Shown: positions 21,944-30,881, counted from the stretch's first letter. The stretch: 64,000 nucleotides of DNA from Paraburkholderia phenazinium (GCF_900141745.1 NZ_FSRM01000001.1:806001-870000), one strand, 5' to 3'. Notes: generated from the sequence alone by a model not told the origin. Numbers and translations: made by a program.

Positions 21944-23254
21944 ATGCATCGTATAACCATTACCGGCCGGGTCAACCTGGGACATCTGTTCTGGCTGCGC
22001 AGTCTTGCGATCATCGGCCAACTGGTGACCATTGCTGTCGTGCAGATCTTTGTGGGCGTGCATCTGCCTCTGCCGGCCATGCTGCTTGTGGTCAGCCTCG
22101 AAGTGGCCTTCAACGCGCTGACCTGGTGGCGCGTCTCGCGTCAGCGGCCCGAATCCAATCTCGAACTGTTCGGCCAGCTATGGGTCGATCTCGGTTCATT
22201 GTCGGCGTTGCTCTTTCTGTCGGGCGGCACGACCAATCCGTTCGTCTCGCTTTACCTGCCCTCGCTCGCGATCGCGGCGGCGGTGTTGCCGTGGCATCTG
22301 ATGCTGTGGCTCGCGGCATTTGCGGTGGCTTGCTACGCCGTGCTCGGTTTCGATTCGGTGCCGCTGAATCTCGACAATCCCGCCAATCTGTTCGACTACT
22401 ACCGGGCGGGCATGTGGGTGAACTTCACGGTGAGCGTGGGCCTGATTGCATGGTTCGTCGCACGCATGTCGCGCGCACTGCGGCAACGTGACGCGGCACT
22501 CGGCGACGCCCAGCAGCGCCTCTTGCGGGACGAACGCGCGGTTGCCCTCGGCGTGCAGGCGGCGACCGTCGCGCATGAGATCGGCACACCGCTATCGACC
22601 ATCGCGATGCTCTCCGAGGAACTGCGCGACGCGGCGCGTACCGACAAGGGCCTCGCCCCTTACGCCGCTGATCTGGACCTGCTCGAGCAACAGATGACGC
22701 TGTGTACCTCGGCGCTTGCGCGGTTGCGCTCGCGCGCCTCGGCGCCGGCGAGCCGGCAACCCGTTGGCGAGTGGCTCGAGTCGTTTGCGCAGCAGTGGCG
22801 TCTGCGCCATCCGCACGTCAAGTTCGAGCAACTTGGCACGCCGCCCGCCGAACTGAACCTTGACGATACGGTCGCGGTCAGCCAGATTCTCACGATCCTG
22901 CTGGACAATGCGGCGCGCGCCAGCAGCGATCACGTGACGCTGACCGCGACGCTGTCGCTGCCGGGCGATCGCATCCAGTTTGAAGTTTGCGACGCAGGGC
23001 CCGGCATACCGGCATCGTTGCGCGGCTCGCTTGGCACGATGCCCGTCGACAGCACCCAGGGTGGTCACGGCGTGGGGCTGTATCTGGCGTTTTCGGCGGC
23101 GGCGCGGCTCGGCGGATCGATCGAGCTGACCGACGCCCGCGAGGCCAGGCCGCGCGGCACCCGCGCGGTGCTGCGCTTGCCGGTGGCGGGTCGACAATCT
23201 TCCGGCGCGGGCCGCACAGGCACCGTGCCATCCAATACGGAGAAACAGGCATGA
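21944..23254 (+). CDS. regB: RegB/PrrB-type redox sensor histidine kinase
   Basis: A 436-residue membrane histidine kinase with about six membrane helices (residues 15-172). It has the ubiquinone-site heptad GGTTNPF (94-100), an H-box HEIGTP with phosphoacceptor His211, a Cys at 254 in the position expected for the RegB redox cysteine, and a HATPase domain (DNAARAS, DAGPGIP, GGHGVGLYLAFSAA). RegB kinases sense respiratory redox state through quinone and the cysteine and phosphorylate RegA. Its stop codon overlaps the regA ATG (ATGA). Confidence 0.92.
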   Translation: MHRITITGRVNLGHLFWLRSLAIIGQLVTIAVVQIFVGVHLPLPAMLLVVSLEVAFNALTWWRVSRQRPESNLELFGQLWVDLGSLSALLFLSGGTTNPFVSLYLPSLAIAAAVLPWHLMLWLAAFAVACYAVLGFDSVPLNLDNPANLFDYYRAGMWVNFTVSVGLIAWFVARMSRALRQRDAALGDAQQRLLRDERAVALGVQAATVAHEIGTPLSTIAMLSEELRDAARTDKGLAPYAADLDLLEQQMTLCTSALARLRSRASAPASRQPVGEWLESFAQQWRLRHPHVKFEQLGTPPAELNLDDTVAVSQILTILLDNAARASSDHVTLTATLSLPGDRIQFEVCDAGPGIPASLRGSLGTMPVDSTQGGHGVGLYLAFSAAARLGGSIELTDAREARPRGTRAVLRLPVAGRQSSGAGRTGTVPSNTEKQA

Positions 23255-23793
23255 GCGACATGAATTTTCTGGTGATCGACGACGACGAAGTGTTCTCCGG
23301 CATCCTCGCGCGCGGTCTGACGCGGCGCGGCTACACGGTGGCCGAAGCGCACAACGCAGACGAGGCGATCAAGCTCGCGAACCAGCAGAAGTTCGGCCAG
23401 ATCACGGTGGATTTGCACCTGGGCCACGATTCGGGGCTGACGCTGGTAGCGCCGTTGCGCGAATTGCAACCGGACGCGCGGATGCTGGTGCTGACCGGTT
23501 ACGCGAGCATTGCGACGGCCGTGCAGGCGGTGAAGGACGGTGCCGACAACTATCTGGCCAAGCCTGCCAACGTGGAGACGATTCTCTCGGCACTGCAAAC
23601 CGAAGCGAGCGCGCTGCAGGCGGACGCGGCGATCGAGCATCCCACGCCGCTTTCGGTGGCACGCCTCGAATGGGAACATATTCAGCGCGTGCTGGCGGAG
23701 AACGGCGGCAATATCTCCGCGACGGCGCGGGCGTTGAACATGCACCGGCGGACGTTGCAACGCAAGCTGGCGAAGCGGCCGGTGAAGCAGTAA
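23251..23793 (+). CDS. regA: RegA/PrrA-type response regulator
   Basis: This 180-residue response regulator has an acidic pocket FLVIDDDEVF, phosphoacceptor Asp54 in ITVDLHLGHDSGL and a Lys in YLAKPANVE. The C-terminal Fis-type helix-turn-helix is ENGGNISATARALNMHRRTLQRKL, nearly invariant in RegA/PrrA/ActR. RegA controls redox-responsive energy metabolism genes. It is translated from an ATG inside the regB stop. A strong hairpin terminator lies 64 bases after its stop. Confidence 0.93.
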   Translation: MSDMNFLVIDDDEVFSGILARGLTRRGYTVAEAHNADEAIKLANQQKFGQITVDLHLGHDSGLTLVAPLRELQPDARMLVLTGYASIATAVQAVKDGADNYLAKPANVETILSALQTEASALQADAAIEHPTPLSVARLEWEHIQRVLAENGGNISATARALNMHRRTLQRKLAKRPVKQ

Positions 23794-23857
23794 GAGCGAG
23801 CGCGGGCGCACGTTACGGCGACGGGTGAAGCGTCGCCAGAAGGCTTTTAGCTTTAAT

Positions 23858-23895
23858 AAAAAACGGGCGGTCTCTTGCGAGGCCGCCCGTTTTTC
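23858..23895. terminator. Bidirectional intrinsic terminator between regA and hslU
   Basis: CGGGCGG (23864-23870) pairs with CCGCCCG (23883-23889), flanked by A6 on the left and T5 on the right. Either strand therefore gives a GC stem followed by a U tract. It serves regA (plus) and hslU (minus). Confidence 0.9.
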
Positions 23896-23966
23896 TTGCT
23901 GCGTGCGTTTTGTTTCAGCGGTGTCAGCGGCCGACCGCGCCGCTGCCGCCGAACCGCATGCAGCCG

Positions 23967-25301
23967 TTAAAGCACATATCGCGACAAATCTTCGTCGTCC
24001 GCGACTTCGTTCAGCGCGCGGTCCACGTATGCCGCATCGATCCTGACGTCCGTGCCGGCATGGTTACCGGCAGCAAACGACACCTCTTCGAGCAGCTTTT
24101 CGATCACCGTGTAAAGCCGGCGCGCGCCGATATTCTCGGTCTTCTCGTTCACCGAAAAGGCGATTTCCGCGAGGCGGCGAATACCGTCGTCGGCGAAGTC
24201 GAGGCGCACGTCTTCGGTCGCGAGCAGTGCCTGGTATTGCTTCACGAGGCTCGCGTCCGTCGACACCAGAATCGATTCGAAGTCATTCACCGACAGCGAA
24301 TCCAGTTCGACGCGAATCGGAAAACGGCCCTGCAGTTCGGGGATCAGATCGCTCGGCTTCGCGAGATGGAACGCGCCGCTCGCGATGAACAGGATGTGAT
24401 CGGTCTTCACCATGCCGTACTTGGTGTTGATCGTCGTGCCTTCGACGAGCGGCAGCAGATCGCGCTGCACGCCCTGACGCGATACTTCAGCGCCGCCCGC
24501 TTCGCTGCGCGAGGCGATCTTGTCGATCTCGTCGAGAAAGACAATGCCGTTCTGCTCGACGTTCTGCACGGCCTTGGTTTTGACCTCCTCGTCGTTGAGC
24601 ATCTTGGACGCTTCTTCATCCGTCAGCACCTTCAACGCTTCCTTCACCTTCAGCTTGCGGCGCGTCTTCTTGCCGCCACCGAGATTGGCGAACATCGAAC
24701 GGATCTGCTCGGTCATGTCCTCCATGCCCGGCGGCCCCATGATGTCCATGCCCGCCTGCGGCAGTTCGACGTCAAGCTCGATTTCCTTGTCGTCCAACTG
24801 GCCTTCGCGCAGACGCTTGCGGAACGTCTGACGGGTGGTGCTACCTTCGTCCGTGGTATCGCTGGCGCCGAACCCAACCGGCCGCGCGCTCGGCAAAAGA
24901 ATGTCGAGAATGCGGTCTTCCGCCTGATCTCCAGCCTTGGTGCGCACCTTGCGCATTTCGGTTTCGCGGGTCTGTTTGACCGAGATTTCGATCAGGTCGC
25001 GCACGATGCTGTCCACATCGCGGCCCACGTAGCCCACTTCGGTGAACTTGGTGGCCTCGATCTTGATGAACGGGGCGTCGGCCAGCTTGGCCAGACGCCG
25101 GGCGATTTCCGTCTTGCCGACGCCTGTCGGTCCGATCATCAGAATGTTCTTCGGCGTGATTTCCTGGCGCAGTGGGTCGCCCACCTGCTGACGGCGCCAG
25201 CGGTTGCGCAGCGCCACCGCGACCGCTTTCTTGGCGCGGCCTTGGCCGATGATGTGCTTGTCGAGTTCCGAGACGATCTCGGCAGGGGTCATGGTGCTCA
25301 T
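23967..25301 (-). CDS. hslU: HslU ATPase subunit of the HslVU protease
   Basis: HslU is the hexameric AAA+ unfoldase that feeds proteins to HslV. The 444-residue protein has Walker [13 protein letters not shown], the pore motif region [19 protein letters not shown], the intermediate (I) domain with Gly/Met-rich [13 protein letters not shown], Walker [14 protein letters not shown] and a C-terminal tail EDLSRYVL that inserts into HslV. The start at 25301 gives [13 protein letters not shown] 25292 is also possible. It lies 9 bases after hslV. Confidence 0.98.
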   Translation of the reverse strand: MSTMTPAEIVSELDKHIIGQGRAKKAVAVALRNRWRRQQVGDPLRQEITPKNILMIGPTGVGKTEIARRLAKLADAPFIKIEATKFTEVGYVGRDVDSIVRDLIEISVKQTRETEMRKVRTKAGDQAEDRILDILLPSARPVGFGASDTTDEGSTTRQTFRKRLREGQLDDKEIELDVELPQAGMDIMGPPGMEDMTEQIRSMFANLGGGKKTRRKLKVKEALKVLTDEEASKMLNDEEVKTKAVQNVEQNGIVFLDEIDKIASRSEAGGAEVSRQGVQRDLLPLVEGTTINTKYGMVKTDHILFIASGAFHLAKPSDLIPELQGRFPIRVELDSLSVNDFESILVSTDASLVKQYQALLATEDVRLDFADDGIRRLAEIAFSVNEKTENIGARRLYTVIEKLLEEVSFAAGNHAGTDVRIDAAYVDRALNEVADDEDLSRYVL

Positions 25302-25310
25302 CGTGTGTCC

Positions 25311-25847
25311 TTACTCGATCGTCTCGATAACGCGGTTGTGATTCGTGTAGATGCACATGTCGCCGGCAATCTGCAGGGACTTTTCGACGATCTCGCGCGG
25401 CGATAGCTCGGTGTTATCCGCTAGCGCCTTGGCCGCCGCCTGCGCGTAGGAGCCGCCCGAGCCGATCGCGCAGATGCCGCCTTCCGGATCGAGGACGTCA
25501 CCGTTGCCGGTGATGACTAGGGTGGTGTGCGCGTCGGCGGCGATCAGCATGGCTTCGAGCCGGCGCAGCATGCGGTCGGTGCGCCAGTCTTTCGCCAGCT
25601 CGACGGCCGAGCGGGTCAGATTGCCCTGATGTTTTTCGAGCTTGGCTTCGAAGCGGTCGAGCAGCGAAAAGGCATCGGCGGTGCCGCCGGCGAAACCGAC
25701 CAGCACCTGGCCGTTATAGATGCGCCGGACTTTTTTGGCACCGCCCTTCATGACGATATTGCCTAGTGTGACCTGGCCGTCGCCGCCGAGGGCGACCTTG
25801 TCGCCGCGACGCACGGAGACGATCGTCGTGCCGTGAAATTGCTCCAT
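25311..25847 (-). CDS. hslV: HslV peptidase subunit
   Basis: HslV is the proteasome-like threonine peptidase. The sequence begins MEQFHG followed by [21 protein letters not shown]; the first Thr of TTIVSV is the catalytic N-terminal residue after propeptide removal. AAAGGA on the minus strand lies six bases before ATG 25847, so I prefer this start (178 residues) over ATG 25853. [14 protein letters not shown] and the C-terminal half are typical. It is the first gene of hslVU, with a candidate heat-shock promoter upstream. Confidence 0.97.
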   Translation of the reverse strand: MEQFHGTTIVSVRRGDKVALGGDGQVTLGNIVMKGGAKKVRRIYNGQVLVGFAGGTADAFSLLDRFEAKLEKHQGNLTRSAVELAKDWRTDRMLRRLEAMLIAADAHTTLVITGNGDVLDPEGGICAIGSGGSYAQAAAKALADNTELSPREIVEKSLQIAGDMCIYTNHNRVIETIE

Positions 25848-25981
25848 ATGCATTCCTTTTGCAAAACGGGTAGGACGCGGAGGCGCTTGCGCGCCAGCGT
25901 GCCGATGCGTTGGGCGGCGAACCGCAGCGTATAGCCGCTAGAAAGCGGCCCGCGCGTGCTCGTGCAACGCATGTCCGGTTT

Positions 25982-26009
25982 ATTTTAGGGCTTGCGCCGT
26001 CATATCAAG
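25982..26009 (-). promoter_or_regulatory. Candidate heat-shock (sigma-32-like) promoter of hslVU
   Basis: The minus strand reads CTTGATA, 12 bases, then CCCTAAAAT. This resembles the sigma-32 pattern CTTGAAA ... CCCCATnT, and also gives TTGATA and TAAAAT for sigma-70 with a short 15-base spacer. It would leave a leader of roughly 130 bases before hslV. The match is by eye. Confidence 0.45.
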
Positions 26010-26210
26010 AGCCAGCCGGATGGCTAAGGGCGGAAATACGCCGGAAAAAAGCGGCAGAGATGGGGGTACGGCGCGGAGATCGGACGGCCGGGCAGAAAAA
26101 TGACGGGCCTCGCAGCGAGGCTGGGGCACAGAGCGGTAAAAGCTTCCGGCAGCCGGACGACAGGCGGATCAAGGCATGGCGCGGCTGGCTCAAGGCTCGG
26201 CCCACGCAAA

Positions 26211-26240
26211 GAAAAAGGCGCACAGTTCACCGTGCGCCTC
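26211..26240 (-). terminator. Intrinsic terminator after dksA
   Basis: AGGCGCAC (26216-26223) pairs perfectly with GTGCGCCT (26232-26239). Read on the minus strand, the stem ends in a TTTTT run, as expected downstream of dksA. Confidence 0.88.
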
Positions 26241-26287
26241 TCAACGAAGCAGCGTATCAGGGCGCGCGGTAGCCGCGCCGCAGACGT

Positions 26288-26707
26288 TCAGTCGCCGAAC
26301 AGCTTCTGGCGCAGTTCGCGGCGTTCCTGCGCTTCGAGCGACAGGGTTGCCGTGGGCCGGGCCAGCATACGCGGAATGCCAATCGGCTCGCCGGTTTCTT
26401 CGCACCAGCCGTATTCGCCCGATTCGATGCGCGCGATCGATTGCTGCACCTTCTTCAGCAGCTTGCGTTCGCGGTCGCGCGTGCGCAGTTCCAGCGCATG
26501 CTCTTCCTCGATCGTTGCGCGGTCGGCCGGGTCCGGCACGATCACGGTTTCGCGCAGGTTTTCGGTCGTCTGGCCAGCATTGCGGAGAATGTCCGCCTGC
26601 AGCTGTTCGAGCTTGTTCTTGAAGAAAGCGAGCTGATCCTCATTCATGTAATCCTTGTCGCTCATCTTCAGGATTTCGGCTTCGGTCAAGAGTCGTTTCG
26701 TCGTCAT
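26288..26707 (-). CDS. dksA: RNA polymerase-binding factor DksA, zinc-finger cysteines mostly missing
   Basis: DksA binds the RNA polymerase secondary channel and potentiates ppGpp. The 139-residue protein has the coiled coil with tip motif DPADRA (Asp59, Asp62). The globular region reads YGWCEETGEPIGIPRMLARPTATL. In E. coli DksA four cysteines hold zinc; here only Cys102 remains, and the other three positions align with Thr105, Ser123 and Ala126. This is the zinc-independent type common in alpha- and some betaproteobacteria. ATG 26707 (MTTKRLL) is chosen; upstream in-frame codons lack DksA similarity. Confidence 0.95.
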   Translation of the reverse strand: MTTKRLLTEAEILKMSDKDYMNEDQLAFFKNKLEQLQADILRNAGQTTENLRETVIVPDPADRATIEEEHALELRTRDRERKLLKKVQQSIARIESGEYGWCEETGEPIGIPRMLARPTATLSLEAQERRELRQKLFGD

Positions 26708-27358
26708 CTGGCTTGCTTCTTCAATGTGAGGCAAAACTCGTACATGTTGCCCGCACTCTCGTGTTGCCCGCAAAGGCGCCTCAAAACGCTCAATGAGCGC
26801 CGGCGAACACGGACGGTGGGTTGTCGTGACGCCGAAGCGCGGGGCGTCTAAACGCCGGACGCCAAGGCGCCAGGCGACGAGACGTCGATGCGGGGCCGAA
26901 CTCCTCTGGAAACGATTTTCAAATGCTCCTGAGGCATTGCTTACCGGTGGCGCGCCTTTCGAGGCGGTGGGCCAGCCAGCTTGTCGGCGTGCTACTCCCC
27001 GGATTAGATTTTCCGGCGCCGTGTCAGGCCCGGCGCGGGATACGCGCTGACCGGGCAATCGTTCTCATTCTCCAGTGGGCACGTATTGTAACTGAATCAC
27101 AATCCGCCGCCGCAACCGGGATTATTACGAGGGGCGGCACGCCAATATCCCGAAAATATAACGCGCGAACGGCTAAAAAGCGATGGGCTTGCACGATTCC
27201 TGCAACAGGGGTTTTCACGCGTTTTTCACACGTGTCGTGCTCTCGGGTCGGCTTTAGTCGGATTCGGGACTTGTCGAGCCGGCAGCATTTCGCGTTCCCG
27301 GCTCGTTTCAGTGCTTTTCCCGCGCCTGACGCTGGCTTTTCGGGCGCTTCCCCGCCGT
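26708..27358. other. Long gap upstream of dksA
   Basis: These 651 bp between dksA and the CobW-like gene contain no plausible gene. On the minus strand TACAAT (27090 to 27085) is a possible -10, and a Fur-like sequence follows at 27072-27054. If that promoter is real, the dksA leader is about 370 bases, long enough for post-transcriptional control. A poly-purine stretch near 27165-27180 has no clear role. Confidence 0.4.
27054..27072 (-). promoter_or_regulatory. Fur/Zur-family-like box upstream of dksA
   Basis: The minus strand reads GAGAATGAGAACGATTGCC, which matches about 13 of 19 positions of the classical Fur consensus. It sits just downstream of a TACAAT hexamer, a position suited to repression. 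The match is imperfect and made by eye. Confidence 0.3.
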
Positions 27359-28435
27359 TCAGGCCAGGCAGGCGCTCAGGCCGTCCTCGATCAGGTCTTG
27401 AGGCAGTTCGATGCCGATGAACACCATCTTGCTGTTCTTCTTCTCGACCGGTTGCCATTTGGCGGCCAGATCGCTGCCCATCATCTGATGGACGCCCTGG
27501 AACACCACTTTGCGGTCGACACCCTTCATATACAGCACGCCCTTGTAACGCAGCAGGCGCTCGCCGTAGATCTGCAGAATGCCGCCGAGGAAGTCTTCGA
27601 GCTTGTTCGGATCGAACGGCCGGTCGCTGCGGAACACGAACGATTTGATCTTGTCGTCGTGATGCGCATGGTGATGGCGGCCGTGGTCGTGGCCTTCGTG
27701 ATCGCAGTGGCCATGATCGTGGTCGCAATTCGCATGATCGTGCCCATGGTCATGATCATGGGCGTGGTCGTGCGCGTGCTCGTCTTCGGCGAGGAAGTCC
27801 GGATCGATTTCGAGCTTGGAATTCAGGTTGAAACCGCGCAGATCGAAGATTTCCTTGATATCGGCGTCACCGAAATTCACCACCTTGATCGCCGCGCGCG
27901 GATTCATGTGCAGCAGGCGATGGCGCAGGTCGTCGAGGGCGGCTTCATCCACGAGGTCCGACTTGGTAACGAACAGACGGTCCGCAAAGCCGACCTGGCG
28001 CTGCACCACTTCGTGCTCATCCAGCTGGTGATTCGCGTGCTTCGCGTCGACCAGCGTGATGATCGCGTCGAGCAGGAATTCGTCGGCGATCTCGTTATCC
28101 ATGAAGAACGTCTGCGCCACCGGGCCGGGGTTCGCGAGACCTGTGGTTTCGATCACGACGCGTTCGAAATCCAGTTCGCCGGCGCGCTTTTTCGCGGCCA
28201 GGTCGCTGAGCACGCGTGCCAGGTCGCCGCGGATCGTGCAGCAGATGCAGCCGTTGCTCATCTGGATGATCTGCTCGTTGCTGTCCTGCACGAGGATCTC
28301 GTTATCGATGTTCTCTTCGCCGAACTCGTTCTCGATCACGGCGATCTTCATGCCGTGCTTTTCGTTCAGGATGCGCTTGAGCAGTGTGGTTTTACCGCTG
28401 CCGAGGAAGCCGGTCAGGATCGTGACGGGAATCAT
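27359..28435 (-). CDS. CobW/COG0523-family metallochaperone GTPase with His-rich loop
   Basis: This 358-residue G3E P-loop GTPase has Walker A GFLGSGKTT (9-17), the family metal motif CICC (63-66), a VVIETTGLANP segment and TKSDLVD (NKxD equivalent). The CobW C-terminal domain follows. Residues 220-259 hold 19 histidines and two cysteines interspersed with Asp, a probable metal-storage or metal-sensing loop. COG0523 proteins of this form are implicated in zinc delivery under zinc shortage. It stands alone between dksA and rlmI; cobalamin genes are absent from the window. Confidence 0.9.
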   Translation of the reverse strand: MIPVTILTGFLGSGKTTLLKRILNEKHGMKIAVIENEFGEENIDNEILVQDSNEQIIQMSNGCICCTIRGDLARVLSDLAAKKRAGELDFERVVIETTGLANPGPVAQTFFMDNEIADEFLLDAIITLVDAKHANHQLDEHEVVQRQVGFADRLFVTKSDLVDEAALDDLRHRLLHMNPRAAIKVVNFGDADIKEIFDLRGFNLNSKLEIDPDFLAEDEHAHDHAHDHDHGHDHANCDHDHGHCDHEGHDHGRHHHAHHDDKIKSFVFRSDRPFDPNKLEDFLGGILQIYGERLLRYKGVLYMKGVDRKVVFQGVHQMMGSDLAAKWQPVEKKNSKMVFIGIELPQDLIEDGLSACLA

Positions 28436-28543
28436 GGTGGTCGCCTGTTTTGTGCGTGAATCGGAATGCTTGTGTCGAACGCCGGAGATGTGGGCCGCGC
28501 CGTTCGAGCTGATCGGTTATTGAAACATATCTGTCAAGCCGCT

Positions 28544-28584
28544 GCAGGCGGGGTTTCGGACGCGCTTCAAACCCTGCCGCCTGC
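28544..28584. repeat. Inverted repeat between the CobW-like gene and rlmI
   Basis: GCAGGCGGGGTTT (28544-28556) is complementary to AAACCCTGCCGCCTGC (28569-28584) except for a bulge. It lies just 3' of rlmI on the minus strand but has no U tract, so it is more likely an mRNA 3'-end stabilising hairpin than an efficient intrinsic terminator. Confidence 0.55.
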
Positions 28585-28612
28585 AAAGGAAATATTCCTC
28601 AACTATGGGCGA

Positions 28613-29815
28613 TCAGGCGATTTGCAACAATAGGCCTTTCAGGTACTCGCCTTCCGGAAAAGCGGTGAGCAACGGATGATCGACACCGGCCCCCAGCCGC
28701 TTGAGGATACGGGCGTCGACGCGGGCATCGGCGGCCGCGCCGGCGACGATCTTCTGGAACAGCTCGGCGTCGATCGCGCCCGAGCACGAGTATGTGAACA
28801 GCAGGCCGCCCGGCCGCAGCAGCTTGAGGCCCGTCAGGTTAATGTCCTTGTAGGCGCGCGCGGCACGGTCCACGTGCTCGCGCGATGGCGCGAATTTGGG
28901 CGGATCCAGCACGATCAGGTCGAAGCGCTCGCCTTCTTCGTGCAGGCGGCGCAGTGTCTTGAAGGCATCGGCGTCGAGCCAGGTGGCGCGTTCGCCGTCA
29001 AAACCATTGGCGACGACGTTCTGTTGTGCCAACGCCAGCGCTTCGCCGGACGAGTCGATCGACACCACGCGTTTCGCCCCGCCCTTGAGCGCCGCCAGCG
29101 AGAAGCCGCCGGTGTAGCAGAAGCAGTTCAGCACCTCGCGATCCTTCGCCAGCTGCTGGACGAGCGCCCGGTTGTCGCGCTGATCGACGTAAAAGCCGGT
29201 CTTATGGCCATTGCGCACATCCACGTGGTAGCGCACGCCGTTTTCGCTGGCAATCAGCGCGTCGGACGGCGCTTCGCCCGCCAGCACGCCGGTGATCTGC
29301 TCCAGACCTTCCTTTTCGCGGATCGACACGTCGGAGCGCTCATAGACATTCGGGCAGCCGGTTGCCGCGCTCAAGGCTGCGACGATCGCCTCTTTCCACG
29401 CCTCGACGCCGGCAGCCATGAACTGGCAGACGAGTTGGCTGCGCTGGCCCGCGTCATCGGCGACGTAGTGGTCGACGATCAGGCCTGGCAGGCCGTCGGC
29501 CTCGCCGAAGATAAGCCGCACAGCGCCGGTATTTTGAACCATCGCCTGGCGATGCTCGATGGCGCGCTGCACGCGGCGCTTGAAGAACGCATGGTCGATC
29601 GGCTCGGCTTCGTCGAAACTCCATACCCGCGCGCGGATTTGCGAGTGCGGGCTGTAGGCAGCGCGCGCCAGAAAGCGGCCGTCGTGCGAGCGCACCAGCA
29701 CGGTCGCGCCGGCAGCAGGATTACCGTCGACGCGGTCGATCGCGGTCGCGTAGACCCACGGGTGGCGGCGCAGCAGCGACTTTTCTTTCGACGGTTTCAG
29801 CGTGACGGTATTCAT
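28613..29815 (-). CDS. rlmI: Class I SAM-dependent 23S rRNA methyltransferase, RlmI type
   Basis: A 400-residue protein with an N-terminal PUA-like domain (MNTVTLKPSKEKSLLRRHPWVYATAIDRVDG) and a Rossmann methyltransferase domain. Motifs include VDQRDNRALV, VLNCFCYTGGFSLAALKGGA, VSIDSSGEALALAQQNV and the catalytic-loop FDLIVLDPPKFA. E. coli RlmI methylates 23S rRNA C1962. The start ATG 29815 fits family N-termini better than an upstream codon. It follows xerC by 88 bases. Confidence 0.9.
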   Translation of the reverse strand: MNTVTLKPSKEKSLLRRHPWVYATAIDRVDGNPAAGATVLVRSHDGRFLARAAYSPHSQIRARVWSFDEAEPIDHAFFKRRVQRAIEHRQAMVQNTGAVRLIFGEADGLPGLIVDHYVADDAGQRSQLVCQFMAAGVEAWKEAIVAALSAATGCPNVYERSDVSIREKEGLEQITGVLAGEAPSDALIASENGVRYHVDVRNGHKTGFYVDQRDNRALVQQLAKDREVLNCFCYTGGFSLAALKGGAKRVVSIDSSGEALALAQQNVVANGFDGERATWLDADAFKTLRRLHEEGERFDLIVLDPPKFAPSREHVDRAARAYKDINLTGLKLLRPGGLLFTYSCSGAIDAELFQKIVAGAAADARVDARILKRLGAGVDHPLLTAFPEGEYLKGLLLQIA

Positions 29816-29903
29816 GACTTCGAGAGGTATTGAGCAGAACAAGGTGCCGCGTAAAGCGGCGAAACCGGAGACATCGGGCGCCTATGGCCCATAAAAAGCC
29901 GTC

Positions 29904-30827
29904 TCAGTCGCGTTTTTTGGCGCGCGGATGCGCCTGATCGTAGACGTGCGCCAGATGCTGGAAATCGAGCGCGGTGTACACCTGGGTCGCGGTGATGCTG
30001 GCGTGCCCGAGCAGTTCCTGCACGGCGCGCAGGTCACCGCTCGATTGCAGCACGTGGGTGGCAAACGAATGCCGCAGCACGTGGGGATGCACGTTGGCGG
30101 GAATGCCGGCGACCAGCGCCAGGCGTTTGACCCGGTCGCGCACGACGTTCGGCGACATCCGGTTGCCGCGCGCCGACAGAAACAGCGGATGCGGATCCTG
30201 CCTGACGAACTCGCCGCGCACCGCGAGCCAGGCGTTGAGCGCGTCGATTGCCTTGCTGCCGACCGGCACGATGCGGCGCCGGTTACCCTTGCCGAGCACT
30301 TCGACTTCGGTCGAATCGAGCTTGAGCCAGCCGGCGGAACGATAGCCATCGGCATCGGCAAAGCGCACGTCCAGCCCGACCAGTTCGGCGAGGCGCAAGC
30401 CGGACGAATAGAACAGCTCGAGAATCGCGTGGTCGCGCAAGCCTTCGGCGGTGCCGGCGCTGGGCGCTTCCATTAGCCGGTTGGCATCGTCGACCGAGAG
30501 CGCCTTGGGCAGCGTCTTCGCCTGCTTCGGCGCCCGCACGGTGGCGACCGGATTGGCTGGCAGATCGACGCGGCCCGCGAGCCAGCGGTAAAACGCCCGC
30601 CATGCCGATAGCCGATGACTGATCGAGCGAGCCGTCATGCCTGCCGCGTGTGCTCGGGAAACGGCGCCGCGGATGTCGATGGCGGTGAGGCTTTCGAGCG
30701 GCCGTCCCTTGGCCAGCAGCTTCAGTTCATCCAGCTCGTGGGTGTAGCCGCGCAGCGTGTGCGCTGAAAGCCGCCGCTCGTGTTCGAGATTCGAGAGGTA
30801 ATCGGCGATCGGGTCGGCGGTGGTCAC
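29904..30827 (-). CDS. xerC: Tyrosine recombinase XerC
   Basis: XerC resolves chromosome dimers at dif with XerD. The 307-residue protein starts at a GTG (MTTADPIADYLSNLEHERRLSAHT). It has the SAM-like core-binding domain and catalytic residues Arg in SSGLRLAELVGLD, Lys in VLGKGNRRR, HxxR in HPHVLRHSFATH, His in LLGHASITATQVYT and the nucleophile Tyr in the same segment. The gene order dapF-DUF484-xerC is the same as in many proteobacteria and argues for XerC over XerD. Confidence 0.95.
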   Translation of the reverse strand: MTTADPIADYLSNLEHERRLSAHTLRGYTHELDELKLLAKGRPLESLTAIDIRGAVSRAHAAGMTARSISHRLSAWRAFYRWLAGRVDLPANPVATVRAPKQAKTLPKALSVDDANRLMEAPSAGTAEGLRDHAILELFYSSGLRLAELVGLDVRFADADGYRSAGWLKLDSTEVEVLGKGNRRRIVPVGSKAIDALNAWLAVRGEFVRQDPHPLFLSARGNRMSPNVVRDRVKRLALVAGIPANVHPHVLRHSFATHVLQSSGDLRAVQELLGHASITATQVYTALDFQHLAHVYDQAHPRAKKRD

Positions 30828-30881
30828 GGTAGCGGGCGCGTGCTGTGGCGAGCGGCGGGAGTTGGTGGACAGCCGGGCGCG

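Larger units (their letters stand above)
25848..26287. other. Gap between dksA and hslV: hslVU promoter region and dksA terminator
   Basis: These 440 bp hold the upstream region of hslVU, with the candidate promoter at 25982-26009, and the terminator following dksA (26211-26240). No protein-coding signal here is convincing. Confidence 0.5.
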
